Assembly: GCA_022496805.1 (NCBI GenBank)
Contig: CM040103.1
Span: 23,164,820-23,228,819, forward strand
From: Pohlia nutans
Taxonomy: Eukaryota > Streptophyta > Bryopsida > Bryales > Mniaceae
DNA length: 64,000 nucleotides
Direction of reading: 5' to 3'
Part shown: in pieces, positions 52,201-63,904 of the stretch
Position numbering within the stretch: the stretch's first letter is position 1
How the letters are laid out: every line of letters starts with the position of its first letter
Position numbers and translations under genes: made by a program
Notes under the pieces: generated by a model
Databases searched by the model: none
The model's input: the letters and a program-made list of their open reading frames with translations, nothing else
What the model was told of the DNA's origin: nothing

Positions 52201-55200
52201 CTTTGGCTATGTCACTGGGGGTATAGCTCGTGTACGAGCACTAGTTCAGTGAGGTGCAATTCACAAGGGCAGGGATCCCTATTTTTGATATGGCACCAGA
52301 AGATGAACACCACATGATGAACACCATGAACACGACCATGAGCACGAACAACATGAATTCAATTGGACGACTATGAACACGAGCAAGAACACGAGCAGCA
52401 TGAACACGAAGACCATGAACACGAAGATGAACACCAGCACGAGCTGGTGATCATCTTCAAGTTCATGGTCTTCGTGTTTTTTCAGGTCGTGTTCTTGCTC
52501 GTGTTCATGGTGTTCATCTTCGTGTTCATGGCCGTGACGCTGGTGGTCATCATCGTGTACATCTTCGTTCTCATGGTCTTCATGATCTTGCTGGTGTTGA
52601 TGGTCGTGTTCATGGTGATCGTGTGAATTACCTCTGGGTCTAGCACTGGAATTAGCTTTGGCTATGTCACTGGGGGTATAGCTCGTGTACGAGCACTAGT
52701 TCAGTGAGGTGCAATTCACAAGGGCAGGGATCCCTATTTTTGATATGGCACCAGAAGATGAACACCACATGATGAACACCATGAACACGACCATGAGCAC
52801 GAACAACATGAATTCAATTGGACGACTATGAACACGAGCAAGAACACGACCAGCATGAACACGAAGACCATGAACACGAAGATGAACACCAGCAAGAGCT
52901 GGTGATCATCTTCAAGTTCATGGTCTTCGTGTTTTTTCAGGTCGTGTTCTTGCTCGTGTTCATGGTGTTCATCTTCGTGTTCATGGCCGTGATGCTGGTG
53001 GTCATCATCGTGTACATCTTTGTATTCATGGTCTTCATGATTTTGCTGGTGTTGATGGTCGTGTTCATGGTGATCGTGTGAATTACCTCTGGGTCTAGCA
53101 CTGGAATTAGCTTTGGCTATGTCACTGGGGGTATAGCTCGTGTACGAGCACTAGTTCAGTGAGGTGCAATTCACAAGGGCAGGGATCCCTATTTTTGATA
53201 TGGCACCAGAAGATGAACACCACATGATGAACACCATGAACACGACCATGAGCACGAACAACATGAATTCAATTGGACGACTATGAACACGAGCAAGAAC
53301 ACGACCAGCATGAACACGAAGACCATGAACACGAAGATGAACACCAGCAAGAGCTGGTGATCATCTTCAAGTTCATGGTCTTCGTGTTTTTTCAGGTCGT
53401 GTTCTTGCTCGTGTTCATGGTGTTCATCTTCGTGTTCATGGCCGTGACGCCACTGGTCATCATCGTGTACATCTTCGTTCTCATGGTCTTCATGATCTTG
53501 CTGGTGTTGATGGTCGTGTTCATGGTGATCGTGTGAATTACCTCTGGGTCTAGCACTGGAATTAGCTTTGGCTATGTCACTGGGGGTATAGCTCGTGTAC
53601 GAGCACTAGTTCAGTGAGGTGCAATTCACAAGGGCAGGGATCCCTATTTTTGATATGGCACCAGAAGATGAACACCACATGATGAACACCATGAACACGA
53701 CCATGAGCACGAACAACATGAATTCAATTGGACGACTATGAACACGAGCAAGAACACGACCAGCATGAACACGAAGACCATGAACACGAAGATGAACACC
53801 AGCACGAGCTGGTGATCATCTTCAAGTTCATGGTCTTCGTGTTTTTTCAGGTCGTGTTCTTGCTCGTGTTCATGGTGTTCATCTTCGTGTTCATGGCCGT
53901 GACGCTGGTGGTCATCATCGTGTACATCTTCGTTCTCATGGTCTTCATGATCTTGCTGGTGTTGATGGTCGTGTTCATGGTGATCGTGTGAATTACCTCT
54001 GGGTCTAGCACTGGAATTAGCTTTGGCTATGTCACTGGGGGTATAGCTCGTGTACGAGCACTAGTTCAGTGAGGTGCAATTCACAAGGGCAGGGATCCCT
54101 ATTTTTGATATGGCACCAGAAGATGAACACCACATGATGAACACCATGAACACGACCATGAGCACGAACAACATGAATTCAATTGGACGACTATGAACAC
54201 GAGCAAGAACACGAGCAGCATGAACACGAAGACCATGAACACGAAGATGAACACCAGCACGAGCTGGTGATCATCTTCAAGTTCATGGTCTTCGTGTTTT
54301 TTCAGGTCGTGTTCTTGCTCGTGTTCATGGTGTTCATCTTCGTGTTCATGGCCGTGACGCTGGTGGTCATCATCGTGTACATCTTCGTTCTCATGGTCTT
54401 CATGATCTTGCTGGTGTTGATGGTCGTGTTCATGGTGATCGTGTGAATTACCTCTGGGTCTAGCACTGGAATTAGCTTTGGCTATGTCACTGGGGGTATA
54501 GCTCGTGTACGAGCACTAGTTCAGTGAGGTGCAATTCACAAGGGCAGGGATCCCTATTTTTGATATGGCACCAGAAGATGAACACCACATGATGAACACC
54601 ATGAACACGACCATGAGCACGAACAACATGAATTCAATTGGACGACTATGAACACGAGCAAGAACACGACCAGCATGAACACGAAGACCATGAACACGAA
54701 GATGAACACCAGCAAGAGCTGGTGATCATCTTCAAGTTCATGGTCTTCGTGTTTTTTCAGGTCGTGTTCTTGCTCGTGTTCATGGTGTTCATCTTCGTGT
54801 TCATGGCCGTGACGCCACTGGTCATCATCGTGTACATCTTCGTTCTCATGGTCTTCATGATCTTGCTGGTGTTGATGGTCGTGTTCATGGTGATCGTGTG
54901 AATTACCTCTGGGTCTAGCACTGGAATTAGCTTTGGCTATGTCACTGGGGGTATAGCTCGTGTACGAGCACTAGTTCAGTGAGGTGCAATTCACAAGGGC
55001 AGGGATCCCTATTTTTGATATGGCACCAGAAGATGAACACCACATGATGAACACCATGAACACCACCATGAGCACGAACAACATGAATTCAATTGGACGA
55101 CTATGAACACGAGCAAGAACACGAGCAGCATGAACACGAAGACCATGAACACGAAGATGAACACCAGCACGAGCTGGTGATCATCTTCAAGTTCATGGTC

Positions 55201-58200
55201 TTCGTGTTTTTTCAGGTCGTGTTCTTGCTCGTGTTCATGGTGTTCATCTTCGTGTTCATGGCCGTGACGCTGGTGGTCATCATCGTGTACATCTTTGTTC
55301 TCATGGTCTTCATGATCTTGCTGGTGTTGATGGTCGTGTTCATGGTGATCGTGTGAATTACCTCTGGGTCTAGCACTGGAATTAGCTTTGGCTATGTCAC
55401 TGGGGGTATAGCTCGTGTACGAGCACTAGTTCAGTGAGGTGCAATTCACAAGGGCAGGGATCCCTATTTTTGATATGGCACCAGAAGATGAACACCACAT
55501 GATGAACACCACATGATGAACACCATGAACACGACCATGAGCACGAACAACATGAATTCAATTGGACGACTATGAACACGAGCAAGAACACGACCAGCAT
55601 GAACACGAAGACCATGAACACGAAGATGAACACCAGCAAGAGCTGGTGATCATCTTCAAGTTCATGGTCTTCGTGTTTTTTCAGGTCGTGTTCTTGCTCG
55701 TGTTCATGGTGTTCATCTTCGTGTTCATGGCCGTGACGCCACTGGTCATCATCGTGTACATCTTCGTTCTCATGGTCTTCATGATCTTGCTGGTGTTGAT
55801 GGTCGTGTTCATGGTGATCGTGTGAATTACCTCTGGGTCTAGCACTGGAATTAGCTTTGGCTATGTCACTGGGGGTATAGCTCGTGTACGAGCACTAGTT
55901 CAGTGAGGTGCAATTCACAAGGGCAGGGATCCCTATTTTTGATATGGCACCAGAAGATGAACACCACATGATGAACACCATGAACACGACCATGAGCACG
56001 AACAACATGAATTCAATTGGACGACTATGAACACGAGCAAGAACACGAGCAGCATGAACACGAAGACCATGAACACGAAGATGAACACCAGCACGAGCTG
56101 GTGATCATCTTCAAGTTCATGGTCTTCGTGTTTTTTCAGGTCGTGTTCTTGCTCGTGTTCATGGTGTTCATCTTCGTGTTCATGGCCGTGACGCTGGTGG
56201 TCATCATCGTGTACATCTTCGTTCTCATGGTCTTCATGATCTTGCTGGTGTTGATGGTCGTGTTCATGGTGATCGTGTGAATTACCTCTGGGTCTAGCAC
56301 TGGAATTAGCTTTGGCTATGTCACTGGGGGTATAGCTCGTGTACGAGCACTAGTTCAGTGAGGTGCAATTCACAAGGGCAGGGATCCCTATTTTTGATAT
56401 GGCACCAGAAGATGAACACCACATGATGAACACCATGAACACGACCATGAGCACGAACAACATGAATTCAATTGGACGACTATGAACACGAGCAAGAACA
56501 CGACCAGCATGAACACGAAGACCATGAACACGAAGATGAACACCAGCAAGAGCTGGTGATCATCTTCAAGTTCATGGTCTTCGTGTTTTTTCAGGTCGTG
56601 TTCTTGCTCGTGTTCATGGTGTTCATCTTCGTGTTCATGGCCGTGACGCTGGTGGTCATCATCGTGTACATCTTCGTTCTCATGGTCTTCATGATCTTGC
56701 TGGTGTTGATGGTCGTGTTCATGGTGATCGTGTGAATTACCTCTGGGTCTAGCACTGGAATTAGCTTTGGCTATGTCACTGGGGGTATAGCTCGTGTACG
56801 AGCACTAGTTCAGTGAGGTGCAATTCACAAGGGCAGGGATCCCTATTTTTGATATGGCACCAGAAGATGAACACCACATGATGAACACCATGAACACGAC
56901 CATGAGCACGAACAACATGAATTCAATTGGACGACTATGAACACGAGCAAGAACACGACCAGCATGAACACGAAGACCATGAACACGAAGATGAACACCA
57001 GCACGAGCTGGTGATCATCTTCATGTTCATGTTCTTCGTGTTCATACTGGTCGTGTTCTTGCTCGTGTTCATGGTGTTCATCTTCGTGTTCATGGCCGTG
57101 ATGCTAGTGGTCATCATCGTGTACATCTTTGTATTCATGGTCTTCATGATCTTGCTGGTGTTGATGGTCGTGTTCATGGTGATCGTGTGAATTACCTCTG
57201 GCTCTAGCACTAGAATAAGCTTTGGCTATGTCACTGGGGGTATAGCTCGTGTACGAGCACTAGTTTAGTGAGGTGCAATTCACAAGGGCAGGGATCCCTA
57301 TTTTTGATATGGCACCAGAAGATGAACACCACATGATGAACACCATGAACACGACCATGAGCACAAACAACATGAATTCAATTGGACGACTATGAACACG
57401 AGCAAGAACACGACCAGCATGAACACGAAGACCATGAACACGAAGATGAACACCAGCAAGAGCTGGTGATCATCTTCAAGTTCATGGTCTTCGTGTTTTT
57501 TCAGGTCGTGTTCTTGCTCGTGTTCATGGTGTTCATCTTCGTGTTCATGGCCGTGACGCTGGTGGTCATCATCGTGTACATCTTCGTTCTCATGGTCTTC
57601 ATGATCTTGCTGGTGTTGATGGTCGTGTTCATGGTGATCGTGTGAATTACCTCTGGGTCTAGCACTGGAATTAGCTTTGGCTATGTCACTGGGGGTATAG
57701 CTCGTGTACGAGCACTAGTTCAGTGAGGTGCAATTCACAAGGGCAGGGATCCCTATTTTTGATATGGCACCAGAAGATGAACACCACATGATGAACACCA
57801 TGAACACCACCATGAGCACGAACAACATGAATTCAATTGGACGACTATGAACACGAGCAAGAACACGACCAGCATGAACACGAAGACCATGAACACGAAG
57901 ATGAACACCAGCACGAGCTAGTGATCATCTTCATGTTCATGTTCTTCGTGTTCATACTGGTCGTGTTCTTGCTCGTGTTCATGGTGTTCATCTTCGTGTT
58001 CATGGCCGTGATGCTAGTGGTCATCATCGTGTACATCTTTGTATTCATGGTCTTCATGATCTTGCTGGTGTTGATGGTCGTGTTCATGGTGATCGTGTGA
58101 ATTACCTCTGGCTCTAGCACTAGAATTAGCTTTGGCTATGTCACTGGGGGTATAGCTCGTGTACGAGCACTAGTTCAGTGAGGTGCAATTCACAAGGGCA

Positions 58201-59991
58201 GGGATCCCTATTTTTGATATGGCACCAGAAGATGAACACCACATGATGAACACCATGAACACGACCATTAGCACAAACAACATGAATTCAATTGGACGAC
58301 TATGAACACGAGCAAGAACACGACCAGCATGAACACGAAGACCATGAACACGAAGATGAACACCAGCAAGAGCTGGTGTTCATCTTCGTGTTCATGGTCT
58401 TCGTGTTTTTTCAGGTCGTGTTCTTGCTCGTGTTCATGGTGTTCATCTTCGTGTTCATGGCCGTGATGCTGGTGGTCATCATCGTGTACATCTTTGTTCT
58501 CATGGTCTTCATGATCTTGCTGGTGTTGATGGTCGTGTTCATGGTGATCGTGTCAATTACCTCTGGGTCTAGCACTGGAATTAGCTTTGGCTATGTCACT
58601 GGGGGTATAGCTCGTGTACGAGCACTAGTTCAGTGAGGTGCAATTCACAAGGGCAGGGATCCCTATTTTTGATATGGCACCAGAAGATGAACACCACATG
58701 ATGAACACCATGAACACCACCATGAGCACGAACAACATGAATTCAATTGGACGACTATGAACACGAGCAAGAACACGACCAGCATGAACACGAAGACCAT
58801 GAACACGAAGATGAACACCAGCACGAGCTGGTGATCATCTTCAAGTTCATGGTCTTCGTGTTTTTTCAGGTCGTGTTCTTGCTCGTGTTCATGGTGTTCA
58901 TCTTCGTGTTCATGGCCGTGACGCCACTGGTCATCATCGTGTACATCTTCGTATTCATGGTCTTCATGATCTTGCTGGTGTTGATGGTCGTGTTCATGGT
59001 GATCGTGTGAATTACCTCTGGGTCTAGCACTGGAATTAGCTTTGGCTATGTCACTGGGGGTATAGCTCGTGTACGAGCACTAGTTCAGTGAGGTGCAATT
59101 CACAAAGGCAGGGATCCCTATTTTTGATATGGCACCAGAAGATGAACACCACATGATGAACACCATGAACACGACCATGAGCACGAACAACATGAATTCA
59201 ATTGGACGACCATGAACACGACCAAGAACACGACCAGCATGAACACGAAGACCATGAACACGAAGATGAACACCAGCACGAGCTGGTGATCATCTTCGTG
59301 TTCATGGTCTTCGTGTTTTTTCAGGTCGTGTTCTTGCTCGTGTTCATGGTGTTCATCTTCGTGTTCATAGCCGTGACGCTGGTGGTCATCATCGTGTACA
59401 TCTTCGTTCTCATGGTCTTCATGATCTTGCTGGTGTTGATGGTCGTGTTCATGGTGATCGTGTGAATTACCTCTGGGTCTAGCACTGGAATTAGCTTTGG
59501 CTATGTCACTGGGGGTATAGCTCGTGTACGAGCACTAGTTCAGTGAGGTGCAATTCACAAGGGCAGGGATCCCTATTTTTGATATGGCACCAGAAGATGA
59601 ACACCACATGATGAACACCATGAACACCACCATGAGCACGAACAACATGAATTCAATTGGACGACTATGAACGCGAGCAAGAACACGACGAGCATGAACA
59701 CGAAGACCATGAACACAAATGTGAACACCAGCACGAGCTGGTGTTCATCTTCGTGTTCATGGTCATCGTTTTTTTTCTGGTCGTGTTCTTCCTGGTGTTC
59801 GTAGTTTTTGTGTCTCTGAGCTCGGGAATTAGCTCTGGGTATAGCTCTAGATATATAGCTCGGGCACAAGCTATACTCGTTTGAGGTGCCAGCCACTCAG
59901 GGGTACACGAGTAGAGGACCTTGCACTCCAGCAAGAATTCGACTTGCATGAGCACGGAGACCATGAACACGAAGATGAACACCAACAGTGT
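49249..59991. repeat. Tandem array of about 23 hairpin-forming 455-bp units
   Basis: Unit starts recur every 455 bp (49633, 50088, 50543 and so on to 59657), with one 469-bp step at 55093-55562 caused by a 14-bp duplication near 55506. Each unit has a left arm of GAACACGA-type repeats, a centre CACCAGC-ACGA-GCTGGTG, and a right arm of TCGTGTTC-type repeats; about 67 bp on each side pair with roughly 85 percent identity. A 150-bp spacer with GCTCGTGTACGAGC separates hairpins. The 87-codon frame in each unit starts at TTG and encodes a His/Glu/Asp-rich half and a Val/Phe/Met-rich half that are simply the two arms read in one frame; I do not call it a gene. Confidence 0.9.
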
Positions 59992-61201
59992 CGTAGCACG
60001 TGATACCGGATATTCCCCTAGAGCGCACTTTTTTGTAATAAGAATGCTCGTAGAGGTGATTTCCGGGTTATCGTTCCGCGGAGATTCTGTGAAGTGGGAA
60101 GTTTCCGGAGACTGATCCGGATTGGTGACTACTCTCCTACGGTCAGCAATGAACCCCCTCTTTCTCTGCTCAAAACCGGATCATTCCCACTGACTGACCC
60201 GATTATGGATAGATCCGGTTTCTGTCTAGGTTAGGAGTTTGGCCAACCCTACTCTACCCGTTCTATCCTACCCTTTTAATCCGGTTTCCTTTTAACCTCT
60301 GTTTTCCTTCAGAGGGTTCTCTACTTACATTTTTAAGGATGCTGGATTTAAAGCTACACCCTCCCCTACTGATTTCCGTAACAGGGTTTTCACAACTTCC
60401 GGATTATCCAAAATCACTCCCTACTCTGGGTGCTTCCCGTATTACTCTTCAACTATGGATTTATCCCAAACCCCCAGCCGGTCACACAAGAGTAACCCGG
60501 ATTCCCCCTTGAAAATACTACAACGACTTGCTAACCGGGGTGGACAGTATCTAGGGTGTCCGGAAGAGATGGAATTCCTCACGACCCGTTTTACTCTGGC
60601 TTCCCCGTACCCTGCAATTACAAGATCTACCCGGATGCTGGCACCTCTACCGGACTACCCGTCCAGGAGTTCTGAGAGAACCGGAGTACCCCCTCCTGCC
60701 CACTCAGCCACTAATCCAGAGTATTTCCTGCAACCAGTCCCGGAGAACCCTACATTCAAACGCTCCTAATTCTCCCAAATCTTCTACCCGGACTCTGAAC
60801 TGATTCTTACACCAGAACCCGGCTAATCCATCCGGTTACCAAGGGACTAATTGAGACATTGTTCCGAGTAATACTACGAGCAAACACACATGCACTCATA
60901 CACACACACACACACAGTTGGTGGAAAGAACATGCGCCTCTACTCATTTACACGGAACAATAGTACACAAAAAAGACACCCAAGAATGACAAGCATTCCT
61001 GGATAAGAAGCCGCCCCAAACGCCCAGATCCGGGAAATCCGCAGATCCTACATTCCCGGGATCCGGAAATCCGGGGAGCTTCCTCCACGGCTCAGTTCCT
61101 ATCCTCAGCCGCCACTAACATTAAAGTCCTAAAAGGCCTATACACAAAAAGTCTTCTAATCTACCTACTCAAAAAGGTCCTATTCTACACGACCAGATCC
61201 A

Positions 61202-61963
61202 CTAAATCCGGACCACTAATCCTGGACCCCCGGCGGTCCCGGGCAGCGGCTCATCCTCCATTGGCTGCCCCTCCTGGACTTCCGGGCTGTCCACCATGAT
61301 TGGATCCGTAGGCCGAGCTCCTCGTAGTTCGTGCCCGGTCGGCGGATCCACCTGTCGTCCACCGGTTGGCTCGCCTACTTGCGTGCCTCCCGACTGGCTA
61401 CCCGGATGACCTCCTGGCCTACCCTGTTGCCTTTCCACCCTGTCCGGCTGAACGTCCATCGCCTCCATTTCTTCCGAGAGGTTCCGGACTTCCGCAGGGC
61501 TCACTTCAGCCGGTCGGACCATGTGGATTGGCTCCACATCCAGTCGTACCCGGGAGGTGTGCTCCTGTGTTGAGCTCCCCTTTCGCATCAACCGGTCGAT
61601 TTCACCCTCCTGAGGAGCATCTGCAGACACATTGAACATCCCCTGCAGTCCCTCCCCGGACGCTACTCTATCACCCCGGTTGACTGTCTCCTCCCGGCCC
61701 GGTTCTTCATCGGAAAAGTTCCCCCTCATGTGTTCTGCCAGCTCCCGGAACTCCATCAAGTAGGCCTCCACCTTTTCCGAATACTCCTGAACCACGTTCT
61801 TCATACGCGCTGCTCCTTCCAATCCCGGCTGTCCTACCTTCTCGTCATACAGCCGGGCTTTCATCTGTGCCTCCCCATCCGGATGGAACAACCCCGACAG
61901 TTTGGTGATGCACTGCCGACTTGTTTTCCCTATCCTCCGGATGGTCTCCTCCTGTTCCCGGAT
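61202..61963 (-). CDS. Downstream part of the gag-like protein after an in-frame TAG
   Basis: Directly after the TAG at 61964-61966 the same frame continues with IREQEETIRRIGK, extending the coiled coil, then MKARLYDEKVG, HMVRPAEVSPAEV and an acidic tail ending with TAG at 61202-61204. The first in-frame Met codon lies some distance in, so independent translation is unlikely. The continuity of the coiled coil across the stop suggests either stop-codon readthrough or a Gln (CAG) codon mutated in an ancestral copy. Confidence 0.55.
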   Translation of the reverse strand: MREQEETIRRIGKTSRQCITKLSGLFHPDGEAQMKARLYDEKVGQPGLEGAARMKNVVQEYSEKVEAYLMEFRELAEHMRGNFSDEEPGREETVNRGDRVASGEGLQGMFNVSADAPQEGEIDRLMRKGSSTQEHTSRVRLDVEPIHMVRPAEVSPAEVRNLSEEMEAMDVQPDRVERQQGRPGGHPGSQSGGTQVGEPTGGRQVDPPTGHELRGARPTDPIMVDSPEVQEGQPMEDEPLPGTAGGPGLVVRI

Positions 61964-63904
61964 CTACAACTCGTGCTTCTGCACTTGGGCTTCCATTTTC
62001 TTGATGTACGCCACCTTCCGTTGCAGCTCCTCCTTCAAACCTTTCAAGAGAGCGACGGATTTGCTCTCATCCTCCTGGAGACTGTGCAGTTGCCCGGCCA
62101 ACTTGCTCTCCTTCTCCCTGATCCGGATCAGCTTCCTCTGGAGCTTCCGGATCCGTGCCGGATACTCCAGAGCGTCCTCTGTTCGGAGGAGAGTTCCTGT
62201 CTCCCGGAGTGCGGCGAACATGGGAGTGTACTGCTCCGTCACTATGTCCAAGGCAATCCGGGTCTGCAGGATTATGTGCTCCGCCTGAAGTGGGGCCTCC
62301 CCTTCCTCCTGTACACCTCCGGGTGGACCTTCCTCCGGTACCGGTTCCTCCTCCAACGGTGGTTCCTGCCTCCGGTCGTCCTCTTCCCCTGTTTCCTCGC
62401 CGTCATCCCCTGCCTCCTTGGGACGTTTGTTGAGCGGGGTTGTCTTCTTCCGGACGGGTCCTTTGTTCCTCCTAGGGGTGGTCTCCGGACCCTCCGGCTC
62501 CTCCTCTTCAATGAGGACCAACTTCCTCTTTAGGCCCGGAAATCGCACTTGAGACGTACCTGCCTCCTCCTCTGGTTGCTTCCCCTTAGCCAATCGTTCC
62601 TGTGGATCTTCCGGGGCAGGGTCTTCATCCCTGAATCCGGAATCTGCTTCCGGTCGTTCCTCGGATGGTGCTGGAGCGGGTCCTGTCTCCTTCTCTGGCC
62701 TGGACTCCACCACCAGGATCACCTGAGGTTGCTCTTGAGTAGAGCTTCCTCCCTGACTCCTCACCGGCTTCTTTCGGGTCAGTTTCGGCTGCGGAGAATC
62801 CTCCACTTCTTCCGGATCCTCCCTCCTCTTCGTTCTCAGCTCCCGCTGCAACCATGCCTCCCCCGGTTGGTCCGTCTCCGGGTCCTTCCTCCTCTGCTGC
62901 TCCTCTTGACGCAGCCGGGTGTCACCCTGTTGGCCCCTCTCGGACCGCTCTTCTCTCCTTTTCGTCCTTTGTTCCGAGCTAGCGCTGGCCCCTCCGGGTT
63001 GATCCCTCTCCGGGCGATCTTCCTTCTCCTTCCTGCGCTCCTCTCCTCGGATCCTGCTCCTATCCGGTTGGGATGTTGGAGGCGCCATTGTCCTTTCATC
63101 CGGTCGTAACGACGACCCAGGTCTGCTGGTACCCGGTCCTCCACCCGGAAGAACTATCCTCCTCTTGGTCGGGCTCTTCAGCCCCGGAATGGGCATTTCC
63201 TCCAACCTCCTCCGTTCCTTCTCCGTGAGACACCCATGTCTCTCGTACAGGTGGTGGAGAAACGGGGCCAACGGACACCCCTTCTTATTGTCCAGGTTCA
63301 CTGCCCACTTCTGCGTATTCCAATGTAGTAAGATGGCCCAGTTGATCCTTCTCCCCCGGAGCAGAGCGGAGTAGATGCCCCGGGCCAGCGTTACGGTGAG
63401 GGTGGTGGGCTTCTCCGGATTGAGGATGGGCACCACATACTGGAGCAACCGTTGCTCCCGGGGTATGATGCAGTCCGCCACCTTGAACCCGTCGTGTCCT
63501 GAAATGTGGGTGAATCGCGCCTTCACCCAATCCGAGTCGCCCTTGCCTCCCGGTTCCAAATCTATGCTCGTGTCCGGGAAGCCGTATAACTCCCTCCACA
63601 TCTCCTGGGTCCAGCTCCCATACTTCACCCAGATGGTCGTCCGGAAGGCGCTCAGCATAGACCCGCCCTCAATTTCCTCCAGCATCCGTGAATCCTGCAC
63701 ATCCCACACTCTCCCAAAGAGCCCCGCGCACCCCATCTTCTCGAGGTCCTTCATCAACTCGTCCAAGTCCCCTTCGTGTGGCGGGATGTCCGGACAGATA
63801 CGCTTCTCCGTAATCTTCATTCCGGTTCCCCTCCGCGCCATGGCTGTAAACTCCGGACGCGCTTCCGTACTCCTCTGAGAATGGCGCAGCTCCTTCTCCG
63901 TCAA
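61964..63904 (-). CDS. Gag-like transposon protein, upstream part (putative plant transposon protein domain)
   Basis: An ATG at 63841 (MARRGTGMKITEK) is the first in-frame ATG, but the frame is open all the way to the window edge, so the true start may lie outside. The first 230 residues after that ATG form a globular domain with Trp-rich segments (YGSWTQEMWRELYGFP, FTHISGHDGFKVADC, LLHWNTQKWAVNL) resembling the plant transposon protein domain seen with retroelement-like repeats. About 300 residues of Glu/Arg/Pro-rich low complexity follow, then a coiled coil (IRKLQRKLIRIREKESKLA). It ends at TAG 61964-61966, also present in copy A. Codon use is G+C-rich, unlike the first 30 kb. Confidence 0.6.
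   Translation of the reverse strand: MTEKELRHSQRSTEARPEFTAMARRGTGMKITEKRICPDIPPHEGDLDELMKDLEKMGCAGLFGRVWDVQDSRMLEEIEGGSMLSAFRTTIWVKYGSWTQEMWRELYGFPDTSIDLEPGGKGDSDWVKARFTHISGHDGFKVADCIIPREQRLLQYVVPILNPEKPTTLTVTLARGIYSALLRGRRINWAILLHWNTQKWAVNLDNKKGCPLAPFLHHLYERHGCLTEKERRRLEEMPIPGLKSPTKRRIVLPGGGPGTSRPGSSLRPDERTMAPPTSQPDRSRIRGEERRKEKEDRPERDQPGGASASSEQRTKRREERSERGQQGDTRLRQEEQQRRKDPETDQPGEAWLQRELRTKRREDPEEVEDSPQPKLTRKKPVRSQGGSSTQEQPQVILVVESRPEKETGPAPAPSEERPEADSGFRDEDPAPEDPQERLAKGKQPEEEAGTSQVRFPGLKRKLVLIEEEEPEGPETTPRRNKGPVRKKTTPLNKRPKEAGDDGEETGEEDDRRQEPPLEEEPVPEEGPPGGVQEEGEAPLQAEHIILQTRIALDIVTEQYTPMFAALRETGTLLRTEDALEYPARIRKLQRKLIRIREKESKLAGQLHSLQEDESKSVALLKGLKEELQRKVAYIKKMEAQVQKHEL

Noticed and set aside
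49633..59920. Series of 87-codon reading frames, one per 455-bp unit
   Set aside because: They start at TTG, and their acidic/His-rich and hydrophobic halves are just the two hairpin arms read in one frame. Minus-strand frames of similar length exist as well. No independent evidence of coding.
49249..59991. Regularly spaced repeats as a CRISPR array
   Set aside because: The period is 455 bp, the whole unit is repeated including the spacer, and the surroundings are eukaryotic.
61331..63878. Long plus-strand frames opposite the gag-like gene (for example 61730-62533, 62549-63109)
   Set aside because: They are antisense shadows of a G+C-rich, Glu/Arg-rich coding sequence; no domains and no introns to join them.
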